NCBI RefSeq assembly: GCF_030826625.1
Contig: NZ_JAPJNQ010000001.1
Span: forward strand, 26,521 to 90,520
Source: Corynebacterium sp.
GTDB lineage: Bacteria > Actinomycetota > Actinomycetes > Mycobacteriales > Mycobacteriaceae
DNA length: 64,000 nt
Reading direction: 5' to 3'
The stretch's first letter is position 1. Each line of letters begins with the position of its first letter. Below the pieces are notes generated by a model, which did not search any database, had not been told where the DNA came from, and worked only from the letters and a program-made list of their open reading frames with translations. Positions 55,501 to 62,174 of this stretch are shown here, piece by piece. Position numbers and translations under genes: made by a program.

Positions 55501-58500
55501 GTTCGTGGAGTGGAACCCGCAGGTCAATGACGTGGTTCAGGTGCACGGCATTCAGCAAGCCCTCGATAACGGGGTAGTCCGTGCCAGCAGGCTCACCGTG
55601 TTCTTCGCCGATGCGGCCAGAGCCCAGTGCGGTATAAATCGCTGGCCACGCAGGGCCCACCAGCACATCCGGGGTGCCCGGGGCGGTGGTGAGTTTGTCG
55701 CCCAAACCAGCGCCAGTAACTGCGGTGTGCGCCTGCAGCAGGGTGGTAGGCAGAGTAAAGGAATCTTCGGCATAACCGAACGGGTACTGCTCGCCGACCG
55801 AGCCTTCCACGATGGTCGGCAAAGCAGTGATCTCATCGCCGGATTCGGAGATCGAACCCACCCCGGCCAAGCCCGCCAACAGGTCAAAGACGGCACCTGG
55901 CAGGCGATCGTGGTCGACGACTGGGCTAGCACCAGTGGCGACGGCGTCGGAAAGATCGACGGGGATGGACACCGACTTCACATAAAACGGGCGCTGCTCT
56001 TCTGGCAGATCATCCCAGTAGGAGTCGGTGTTGATGCGAATGGAATACTGCGGGGCGGCCTCGGTGCCGTCGTTGACGATGTCGAAGGCCTCGGCCGGCA
56101 GCTCCACGGCAGGGTTAGCGATGGTGTGCCCATGCCACTCCAGGCTTGGGGCCTGGCGCAAGAATTCCTCTGCGGTTTTCGCATTACCCAGGCGTGAGTA
56201 CTGCTCGGTTGGCTCGACGCCAGCCTGCTGCAAGGCCTCGGTGGTGCCGGTTTCGAACCGGGCCAGCAACTCGGCGACGGGCTCGTCGACCTTGGTAATG
56301 CCCGCAACCGAGACCGGCCCCGGGATGATGCGCACGGCGTCGGCGTCGTAACGATCCTCCTGCGCCTGCCACAGGGTGTCCTTGGAGAACCACTTCTTCA
56401 GATCCCCATCGATGGCGGTGGTCCACGGCATTGGCTTGTTGTGCTTGTGGTTCAGCGAGACAAACCAGGCAGCATCGCGGGCCGCGACGGTGGTGGTGGC
56501 AGCCTGCGGGAAAGCGTCGAGCAGCGTGCGCAGGTTGGCTGGGGCGTCGGCGACGGAATCCAGGTCCGGGAAGAGGGTGTCGATCTCGCCATGATCGGAC
56601 GGGTGCAGACGAGCCTCGATGCGGTGCAACAGATCAAACCAGCGATCCTGCCAGGTTGGGTCCATGAACGGGAAGGCCAGGTTAACGAAGCGCTCCAGCC
56701 ACTGCTGGTAGGTCATGGTCTCGACGTCACCGAAATACGGCTTGGAGGTCTTGGCCAGCGCGGTGATGATCTCGTCGCGGTGATCCTGATACTCAGCCGG
56801 ATCCAGCGAGGTGATCAGCCGGGCGGCAGCGGCGAAGGAGTTATCGATTTCGTGGAGATCCGCCAGCAAGTGCGACTGCCCGGAAGCCACACCACCGTTG
56901 GCGCTACCGCGGCCGACCCAACCGCCATTGGTATCCGGGCTGATACCCGGGGTGTCAACGAGCAGCTGTTTGACCTGCGGGGAAGTGGTGGCTTCTTTGG
57001 TGGCCATGGCGACCGTGCCGACGAATACGCCATCGACCGGCATGCGCGGCAGAGAATACTTCTGCGACCACGTACCAGTCAGGTATTCCGCAGCACGTTC
57101 CGCCGAGTAAATGCCACCGCCGACGGTGATGGTGACGTTATCGCGCTCGCGGGCAGCGGCGTAGGTGTCGATGAGCATCTCATCCAGATCCAGCCAAGAG
57201 TGGTGGCCGCCGGCGTGGCCGTCCTCGATCTGCAGAATCAACTGGTGCTCCGGGTTGGCGTCTGCAATGGCCAGGATGTCGCGGATCTGCTTGGTGGTGC
57301 CCGGTTTGAAGGAAATATATGGGAAACCGTCGGCGCGCAGCTGCGCGAGCAGTTCGGTGGCTTCGTCGGCTTCCGGTACACCAGCCGAAATGGTGACACC
57401 AGTAATCGGTGCGCCGTTCGCGCGGGCCTTCGGGACGATGCGCGTCTGGCCAAACTGCAAGTTCCACATGAAGCGATCGAAGAACATGGTGTTAAAGGCG
57501 ACGGTGCGTCCAGGCTGCAGCTGGCGGATCAGCGAATTCTTCAGCTCAGTGAACAGCTCTTCGGAATACATTCCGCCGCCGGCCATCTCCGTCCAGAAAC
57601 CGGCATTGGCAGCAGCGGCCACGATGGTTGGGTCGACGGTGGTTGGCGTCATGCCGCCGAGCATGATCGGGGACAAACCGGTCAGTGCAGAGAACTTCGT
57701 TTGCGTGTACGTCTTGCCATCCGGCAATGTGACCAGGCGCGGGGCGAACTCGGACCAGTCGCGCGCAGTAGGCAATTGCGCGCCGGGGGTAGCGAGGTTA
57801 TCGCGTTGCGACGGCGTCCAGGCCGGGACCACACTCAGGCCGGTGCCCGCAACCAGCGGGGTGGTGAGTTTGGCCAGGCCGTCGTCAAGAACCAATGCGT
57901 GGCTGATGTGTTGGTCGACCATCTGGGCGGTCTGCGCGGTCCAGTCGAATGGGTGGACCAGGATCTCGCGGACGACGGTGGCGATATCGGTGTCGCCGAG
58001 GTCCAGTTGGCAGGCCTTAGCCCACTCGATGGTGAGGTCTGCGGCTTCGGTGAGGCTGTCGTGGTGGAAAGGCAGCGCGACCGGTAGGTAGGTGAAGTTC
58101 GGAGTAAGTTCTGAGCCGCCGAATTCGCGGGCCTCCAGGGCGTCGTTGTAGGCGCTGGCGCGTTCTGTGACGTTGTTTTCGACCGCTGCGAGCTCGTCCG
58201 GGGTGCCCGAGACAACGAAAGCGCGGGTGCCGTTGACCACCGAGATGGCGGCCGAGCCGGTGTTGCTGAGGCACGTGTCGACGAATTCGCGCGGCAGGTC
58301 GCGGATGAGCAGCATGTGCGAGCGGGAATCGGTGGAGCCGTGGGCGACGCTTGCTGCTGTGCCCATCAGGATGGCCAGGGCAAGAGCGTGGACTGGGTGT
58401 TTGATGGCGGCGATGCCGAGGCTGCCCTGGGAATGCCCGAAGGCAGGGGAGTCGGCGTCGAGAGTGAGGCCTAGGTCGCGCAGTTGATCAATGGCGGCCA

Positions 58501-58825
58501 GCTGGCTGAGTACGATGCCCGGGATGCTGACGGCTGGGAAAACGTCATTGGCGGTGTTCGCGGCCGTTTTGGAGGTGCTGGCGCCGGTGTCTTGGGAACC
58601 TGCGTGCACGAGCGCTTCCAGGCGCTCCATGGCTCCAGGGACAGTGGAAGCAATGGTGCGGGCGTAAGGGCTGACCAGGCTGCGGGCCTGGGTCAGGTAA
58701 TTGTCCAGGCGGCCGACGGCGTGGTGGCTGGCAGCGGCGTTATGCAGCTGCTTTTCCCATTCCGAGGCTTGACCAGCAAAAATGATGGCGGGGGCGCGCA
58801 TGGAATCAAGCGGTGTCAAAGACAT
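49583..58825 (-). CDS. fas: type I multifunctional fatty acid synthase
   Basis: A single 3080-residue protein with domains in bacterial FAS-I order: acetyltransferase (GHSQG near 131), enoyl reductase (GGMTPTTVDP near 390), dehydratase hot-dog (DYNPIHTS near 1218), malonyl/palmitoyl transferase (GHSLGEYTA near 1417), an Ala/Gly/Ser-rich linker (about 1685-1780), acyl-carrier protein (NGVSSRRNQ near 1819), ketoreductase (YGEVKAALD near 2282) and ketosynthase (ACATSAVS cysteine near 2720). It makes the C16-C18 acyl-CoAs used for phospholipids and mycolates. C. glutamicum has two, FasA and FasB; I cannot tell which this matches. ATG 58825 has AAAGGAT upstream. Confidence 0.97.
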   Translation of the reverse strand: MSLTPLDSMRAPAIIFAGQASEWEKQLHNAAASHHAVGRLDNYLTQARSLVSPYARTIASTVPGAMERLEALVHAGSQDTGASTSKTAANTANDVFPAVSIPGIVLSQLAAIDQLRDLGLTLDADSPAFGHSQGSLGIAAIKHPVHALALAILMGTAASVAHGSTDSRSHMLLIRDLPREFVDTCLSNTGSAAISVVNGTRAFVVSGTPDELAAVENNVTERASAYNDALEAREFGGSELTPNFTYLPVALPFHHDSLTEAADLTIEWAKACQLDLGDTDIATVVREILVHPFDWTAQTAQMVDQHISHALVLDDGLAKLTTPLVAGTGLSVVPAWTPSQRDNLATPGAQLPTARDWSEFAPRLVTLPDGKTYTQTKFSALTGLSPIMLGGMTPTTVDPTIVAAAANAGFWTEMAGGGMYSEELFTELKNSLIRQLQPGRTVAFNTMFFDRFMWNLQFGQTRIVPKARANGAPITGVTISAGVPEADEATELLAQLRADGFPYISFKPGTTKQIRDILAIADANPEHQLILQIEDGHAGGHHSWLDLDEMLIDTYAAARERDNVTITVGGGIYSAERAAEYLTGTWSQKYSLPRMPVDGVFVGTVAMATKEATTSPQVKQLLVDTPGISPDTNGGWVGRGSANGGVASGQSHLLADLHEIDNSFAAAARLITSLDPAEYQDHRDEIITALAKTSKPYFGDVETMTYQQWLERFVNLAFPFMDPTWQDRWFDLLHRIEARLHPSDHGEIDTLFPDLDSVADAPANLRTLLDAFPQAATTTVAARDAAWFVSLNHKHNKPMPWTTAIDGDLKKWFSKDTLWQAQEDRYDADAVRIIPGPVSVAGITKVDEPVAELLARFETGTTEALQQAGVEPTEQYSRLGNAKTAEEFLRQAPSLEWHGHTIANPAVELPAEAFDIVNDGTEAAPQYSIRINTDSYWDDLPEEQRPFYVKSVSIPVDLSDAVATGASPVVDHDRLPGAVFDLLAGLAGVGSISESGDEITALPTIVEGSVGEQYPFGYAEDSFTLPTTLLQAHTAVTGAGLGDKLTTAPGTPDVLVGPAWPAIYTALGSGRIGEEHGEPAGTDYPVIEGLLNAVHLNHVIDLRVPLHELARGSKGESNARRIDVKSWCSAIDESNAGRIVTVELELRDHESGELVATQMQRFAIRGRATGASVPAPAPEWGGAALAREVESTPRSFVNRATVTAPQDMTPFALVSGDYNPIHTSTNAARLVNLDDALVHGMWLSATAQHLANTHGTVTSWTYSMFGMVQLGDKVEITAERVGRAGIHTALEVTCRIDGEVVSVGQALLAQPATAYVYPGQGVQAEGMGRGDRNASPAAREAWRRADHHTRTQHGFSIRQIIDDNPTELKVRGTTFRHPQGVLHLTQFTQVALAVVAYGQTERLRENNALATGAMYAGHSLGEYTALASLANIFDLEAVIDIVYSRGSAMGTLVERDEHGNSNYGMGALRPNMIGVSADEVQDYVAQVAQETGEFLEIVNYNISGQQYSIAGTKVGLAELAKRATAIAPRAFVTVPGIDVPFHSRVLRDGVPAFAEKLDELLPETLDLDALVGRYVPNLVARPFALTQDFVDATAALAPSGRLDGIDAATMEPQKLARLLLIELLSWQFASPVRWIETQELLFGRVEQIIEVGLASSPTLTNLAQRSLAVAGVSLPVYNVERDQDVVMLADVTEAPTEEPADDEAAGADGADGAGASNSAASSSAAADQASQSPEVGAEAARPTENPAPLAEAGPDSAGPASAAAPAAAAGGDTGAGAPAGELSFTAAEAIMTLFAFSNKIRLDQINDSDTVEELTNGVSSRRNQLLMDMSAELGVPAIDGAAEADVATLRGRVATAAPGYSPFGSVLSEAVSARLRQLTGAAGAKPAVVGERVTGTWSLPQSWIAHIEAEILLGSREEDSVRGGSLSTIPTTASSKAEVNELVDAAVQQVAARHGVTVSQSSGGAGAAGGSVVDSAALNEFAEQVTGENGVLATAARTVLAQLGLSEPAPETPESDNTLFETVEAELGTGWVKTVTPVFDSRKAVLFDDRWASAREDLARYALGQADIDIERFRGTGTTVAKQARWWAANGGQGELETVAKLAESELEGTYAEDIALVTGAAPGSIATALIARLLEGGATVIMTASRVSQARKEFARKLYAEHAIPGAALWLVPANLSSYRDVDAVIDWIGTEQVESVGNEVKLLKPALIPTLAFPFAAPPVTGSLADAGPQAENQTRLLLWSVERTIAGLAGLAQAGVDKRCHVVLPGSPNRGVFGGDGAYGEVKAALDAIMNKWKVEAGWSDGVTLAQVLIGWVAGTHLMAGNDGLVPAVEAAGIRVWNPDEISHELMSLASADSRTQAASAPLHLDLTGGLGDTLNMAELTAQAAANAEQAAAAAAEAAANAPAAPATITALPNIEVPAQPERVETGEITTDLDDMIVIAGVGEVSSWGSGRTRFEAEYGIQRDGSVELTAAGVLELAWMTGLVNWAEDPTPGWYDADGTAIAEEEIYARFRDEVVARAGVRTLSDKYHLQDQGSIDLATVFLDRDISFTVPSEAQARDIEAADPAFTRVAEADGEWQVTRLQGATAKVPRKATLTRTVAGQMPDNFDPTRWGIPEHMVDALDRMAVWNLVTAVDAFISAGFSPAELLQSIHPGNIASTQGTGIGGMESLHKVFVARFLDEERPSDILQEALPNVIAAHTMQSLVGGYGSMIHPIGACATSAVSIEEGCDKIKLGKADVVVAGGIDDVQVESLAGFGDMNATAETKKMTDQGIDERFISRANDRRRGGFLEAEGGGTVLLVRGSLARELGLPVYAVVAHAASYADGAHTSIPAPGLGALGAGRGRENSRLAKSLRGLGLHPNDVTVLSKHDTSTNANDPNESELHSMLWPAVGRDADAPLFVISQKSLTGHSKAGAALFQTGGLIDVFRTGRVPHNAALDCVDPLIEPKAKNLVWLREGVALADAGRPVKAAVLTSLGFGHVGAVVVYGHPGVFEAAVAAQFGEDAAGAWREQANARLAAGAAHREAGMIGRRALFSVIEGRRLPEQSSKEAEIALLLDDDARLGVDGTYPLPGAAG

Positions 58826-59000
58826 GCAGTGGCATCCTTTACAGAAAATATGAGGAAACGTTCATGTTGTCTTTGGCTACCGTAGTGCATGCTAGTTATC
58901 TCACGCGGATAACTCGCGGGAAATGTGAGTAAATTCTCATGATTTTGTTTTAGAAACCACTTGTGTGGGGTGGGGCGTTGCTGAATGGGGTGGCAGGGTT

Positions 59001-59840
59001 TTACATGCCCGGAGGTGCAGCAGGCACGATTAGTGGAACCGTAGTGCCACGTGCTTCAGACATGACTGGGTCAGGGTTGACGTGGGCATCCAGGTTGAAG
59101 ACTTCGCTGAGTAATTCAGGAGTGATGACCTGAGCAGGGCTGCCACTGGCGTGTATTGCGCCATCTTTCATCACTACGAGATGATCGGAATAACGGATCG
59201 CAAGGTTGAGATCATGAAGCACCATAACGATGGTTCGACCCAAATCATGCTTCAGGCGCGTGACCAAATTCAGAACGTCGATGGAATGCGAAAGATCCAG
59301 GTAGGTAGTGGGTTCGTCTAAAAACAACACATCGGTTTGTTGTGCAAGCACCATGCTGATCCACACTCGTTGGCGTTGGCCTCCAGATAATGCCTCTAGC
59401 GAGCGTTCAGCTAGATGTGCAGTGTTCGTGAGTTCGAGTGCGCGCAGCACCTCTTGTTCATCGGCAGCGGACCACTGGTTGATCCACGACTGGTGCGGGT
59501 GGCGTCCGCGTGCGACCAGATCCGAGACTAATAATCCCTCCGGAGCACTGGGGGTCTGAGGCAAGACACCTACAGTTTTTGCCAGGTTTTTACGCTTCAT
59601 TGTGGTCGCGTCTTTACCGTCGACGGTCACCGTGCCTTGGCGAAGGGGAATGAGTCGGGAAACTGCGCGCAAGAGGGTAGATTTTCCACAACCGTTGGGG
59701 CCGATGATGGTGGTGATTTCTCCACTTGGGAAATCCACTGAAAGATCATCGATGATGATGTTATCGCCATAACCGACACAGATATTTTGCGCATTGACGC
59801 TGACACCACGGTTAGGGGGCGTAGAAATTGGATTGTTCAT
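59001..59840 (-). CDS. ferric-siderophore ABC transporter ATPase
   Basis: The 279-residue FepC/FecE-type ATPase has Walker A GPNGCGKST, signature LSGGQRQRVW, Walker B VLFLDEPT and switch His in LHDLNLAIR. It energises the two FecCD permeases encoded just upstream on the same strand (56-bp gap). The spacer before it contains a 13-14 bp tandem duplication. Similar to CiuD of C. diphtheriae in context. Confidence 0.92.
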   Translation of the reverse strand: MNNPISTPPNRGVSVNAQNICVGYGDNIIIDDLSVDFPSGEITTIIGPNGCGKSTLLRAVSRLIPLRQGTVTVDGKDATTMKRKNLAKTVGVLPQTPSAPEGLLVSDLVARGRHPHQSWINQWSAADEQEVLRALELTNTAHLAERSLEALSGGQRQRVWISMVLAQQTDVLFLDEPTTYLDLSHSIDVLNLVTRLKHDLGRTIVMVLHDLNLAIRYSDHLVVMKDGAIHASGSPAQVITPELLSEVFNLDAHVNPDPVMSEARGTTVPLIVPAAPPGM

Positions 59841-59844
59841 CGTT

Positions 59845-59871
59845 TTATTCTTAGTGTCTTATTCTTAGTTC
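59845..59871. repeat. short tandem duplication before the ATPase gene
   Basis: TTATTCTTAGTGTC (59845-59858) is followed by TTATTCTTAGTTC (59859-59871). Confidence 0.75.
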
Positions 59872-59896
59872 TTGTTACGAGTTGTTTTTAATTTGA

Positions 59897-61006
59897 TCAT
59901 GACGACCTAGACCGCTTGAGATTCGAGCTGATAAGCAGGTAGAGAAGGAATACACCACCAAAAGCGGAAGTCACGATGCCAACCGGGAGATCTACGGGGA
60001 TATTCGTGCGAACCACGAGGTCAGCTCCTAACAGCAAGATTGCGCCCATGAATGCAGAAGCGACCAGTGGTGGTGTGGAGAGCTTGGTGATGCGTACCGC
60101 CAACTGCGGTGCGACAAACGCGACGAATCCGATCGGCCCAGCTGCAGCCACGGCGATTGATGCCAGAGTTACTGCGATAACCAAAAAAGTTAGCTGTGTG
60201 CGTGAGACGCGAAGGCCAAGTGCTGCGGCGAGATCTTGTCCAAGCACGGCAGCAGTGAGTGTGTACGCCATCCAAGCTAATAGCGGGACGCAGATGAGGA
60301 TGACGAGTGCTACCGGAACCGCGCGGTCCCAGTTAGTCGAATTGAGGGAACCTGCTAACCACTGTTGCGCAGTAGCGGCATCCCGTAACTCTGCTCGTGT
60401 CATCAAAAAGCCGATATAAGCATTCATGAGAGCCGTGATAATGATTCCGAATAGCACCAGCCGATAGGCATCGAAACTGCCCCGTGATGAAAGGATCCAG
60501 ACGACAGCACCAGTAATGAGACCACCAGCCAGTGCTGCAAGGGGTAAGCCGAAGGTGGCAACCTTTCCGGCTACCGCAGCAAAAGCTCCAACACCTCCAC
60601 CGAAGGTCAGCACGGTCACGGCGGCAGCAGAAGCGCCAGAGGTAATACCAAGTATGTCTGGACTAGCAAGTGGGTTGCCAGTCACTGATTGAGTTAGCGC
60701 ACCAGCCAAACCCAGAGCAAAACCTACTGTGAGTGCTGTTAAAGCCCGTGGCATACGCCAATCGAAAACTGCGATACGTTCAATACGAGAACCGTCGCCA
60801 AGGAAAATTATGCGCAATACCTCAGGGACAGTTAAAGGATAATCGCCGATGGCGATCGAAGCAGCAAAGATGATCACTGCTGCGCAGATCATCGCGATGG
60901 TGCTAAAAAGAACCCATGGGCGCCAGACCAGAGAGATACGCCCCTTGCGTAGCGCTGGCCGCCCCGGCACCACTGGACGGGACAGTAGATGTGGTGAGTT
61001 CGTCAT
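59897..61006 (-). CDS. ferric-siderophore permease, FecCD family (second)
   Basis: The 369-residue BtuC-like permease has about nine to ten transmembrane helices and a GLALGLAGALTQ-like segment (FALGLAGALTQSVTGNPLASPDILG), followed by AAAGPIGFVAFVAPQLAVRI, the ATPase-contact loop. The start overlaps the stop of the other permease (ATGA at 61003-61006), so the two are coupled and probably form a heterodimer. Confidence 0.92.
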   Translation of the reverse strand: MTNSPHLLSRPVVPGRPALRKGRISLVWRPWVLFSTIAMICAAVIIFAASIAIGDYPLTVPEVLRIIFLGDGSRIERIAVFDWRMPRALTALTVGFALGLAGALTQSVTGNPLASPDILGITSGASAAAVTVLTFGGGVGAFAAVAGKVATFGLPLAALAGGLITGAVVWILSSRGSFDAYRLVLFGIIITALMNAYIGFLMTRAELRDAATAQQWLAGSLNSTNWDRAVPVALVILICVPLLAWMAYTLTAAVLGQDLAAALGLRVSRTQLTFLVIAVTLASIAVAAAGPIGFVAFVAPQLAVRITKLSTPPLVASAFMGAILLLGADLVVRTNIPVDLPVGIVTSAFGGVFLLYLLISSNLKRSRSS

Positions 61007-62097
61007 AGAGCAACTACCTTCCGCCGATAAATGAGGTACATAAAGAATGGCGCACCGACGAATGCCAGTACGATTCCCACTTGTAATTCACCCGGGCGGG
61101 CAATGAGACGGCCCAAAATATCTGAAAGCAACAGCAAGCTAGCACCGGTCAGCGCTGAATATGGAAGAATCCACCGGTAATCAGGCCCGCACAGACTACG
61201 AGCAATATGCGGTACAACCAAACCAATGAAGCCGATCGGGCCCGCGGCCGCCGTGGCAGCTCCCGCAAGTAACGCGATGACCACCATGCCGGCCAACCGA
61301 GCCCGGTAAGTATTGACGCCAAGCGCACTAGCTGCGTCGTCGCCAAGATTCAGCAGATTCAACGTAGGCGCGGTTGCAAGTGCAACTATGAGTCCGACCG
61401 CGATAAACGGCGCGGTGCCCCAAAAAATTGAAAGATCCCTGCCAGATAATGCGCCAACGCTCCAGAAGCGCATCCGGTCCAGACTGTTGTCGTCGATGAG
61501 TGTGAGCGCAGTGGTCATGGAATGTAGCACCGCTGTTAGCGCAGCGCCGCCAAGGATTAACGTGAGTGGATTGATCTGTCCCCCACCCAGCGAGGCAAGA
61601 CCGAAAACTAATGCAGTGGCAAGAACTGCACCACAAAAAGCCACGACGGATGTGCTCAAGGCAGAAGTGAGTCCAAACGCGAAAAAGCCTAAGACGACAG
61701 CGAATGCTGCGCCCGCTGAAACACCCAATAGTCCTGGGTCAGCCAGTGGGTTTCGGGTATGGCCTTGGATTAATGCACCTGCGACACCGAGTGCGGCACC
61801 GACAAATAAGCCGATGAGGGTGCGGGGCCAGCGGAGATCTGCGATAACGCGAGCGTCCGCGGAACCAGACTGAGGTTCGTCTAGCAATGAAGGTAGATTA
61901 ATTAATGCTTGTAAGGCATCTGCGAACGCAATAGGCCGGGCACCAAAAAGTAGACTAGCGAGTAAAGCAGCGGCGAGGAGAAGAGCGAGTGCTAGCAACC
62001 CTGTAATGCGACGAGTGCGCAGGGACCGCGATGACCGCGTATATTCTTGCGAGTTCTTGCGCATGCTACGTCTCGAAGATAATCTTGTCGATTTCAT
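61003..62097 (-). CDS. ferric-siderophore permease, FecCD family (first)
   Basis: The 364-residue permease of the same fold has an Arg/Ser-rich cytoplasmic N-terminus (1-30), LGVAGALIQGHTRNPLADPGLLG and the AAAGPIGFIGLVVPHIARSL contact loop. ATG 62097 lacks an evident ribosome site; ATG 62064 is an alternative. It follows the siderophore synthetase by 77 bp, and a DtxR-like half-site may lie in that gap. No substrate-binding lipoprotein gene is visible inside the window. Confidence 0.9.
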   Translation of the reverse strand: MKSTRLSSRRSMRKNSQEYTRSSRSLRTRRITGLLALALLLAAALLASLLFGARPIAFADALQALINLPSLLDEPQSGSADARVIADLRWPRTLIGLFVGAALGVAGALIQGHTRNPLADPGLLGVSAGAAFAVVLGFFAFGLTSALSTSVVAFCGAVLATALVFGLASLGGGQINPLTLILGGAALTAVLHSMTTALTLIDDNSLDRMRFWSVGALSGRDLSIFWGTAPFIAVGLIVALATAPTLNLLNLGDDAASALGVNTYRARLAGMVVIALLAGAATAAAGPIGFIGLVVPHIARSLCGPDYRWILPYSALTGASLLLLSDILGRLIARPGELQVGIVLAFVGAPFFMYLIYRRKVVAL

Positions 62098-62174
62098 AGT
62101 AAAGACTAACTTATTAGATCATTGAGCCCAGTGATAAACCTTAAGTCTTGGAACAAACACGCGAGTGGCACCAT

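Noticed and set aside
62060..62110. DtxR iron box upstream of the siderophore permease
   Set aside because: Only one half (CTAACTTAT) resembles the consensus; the other half does not match, so not annotated.
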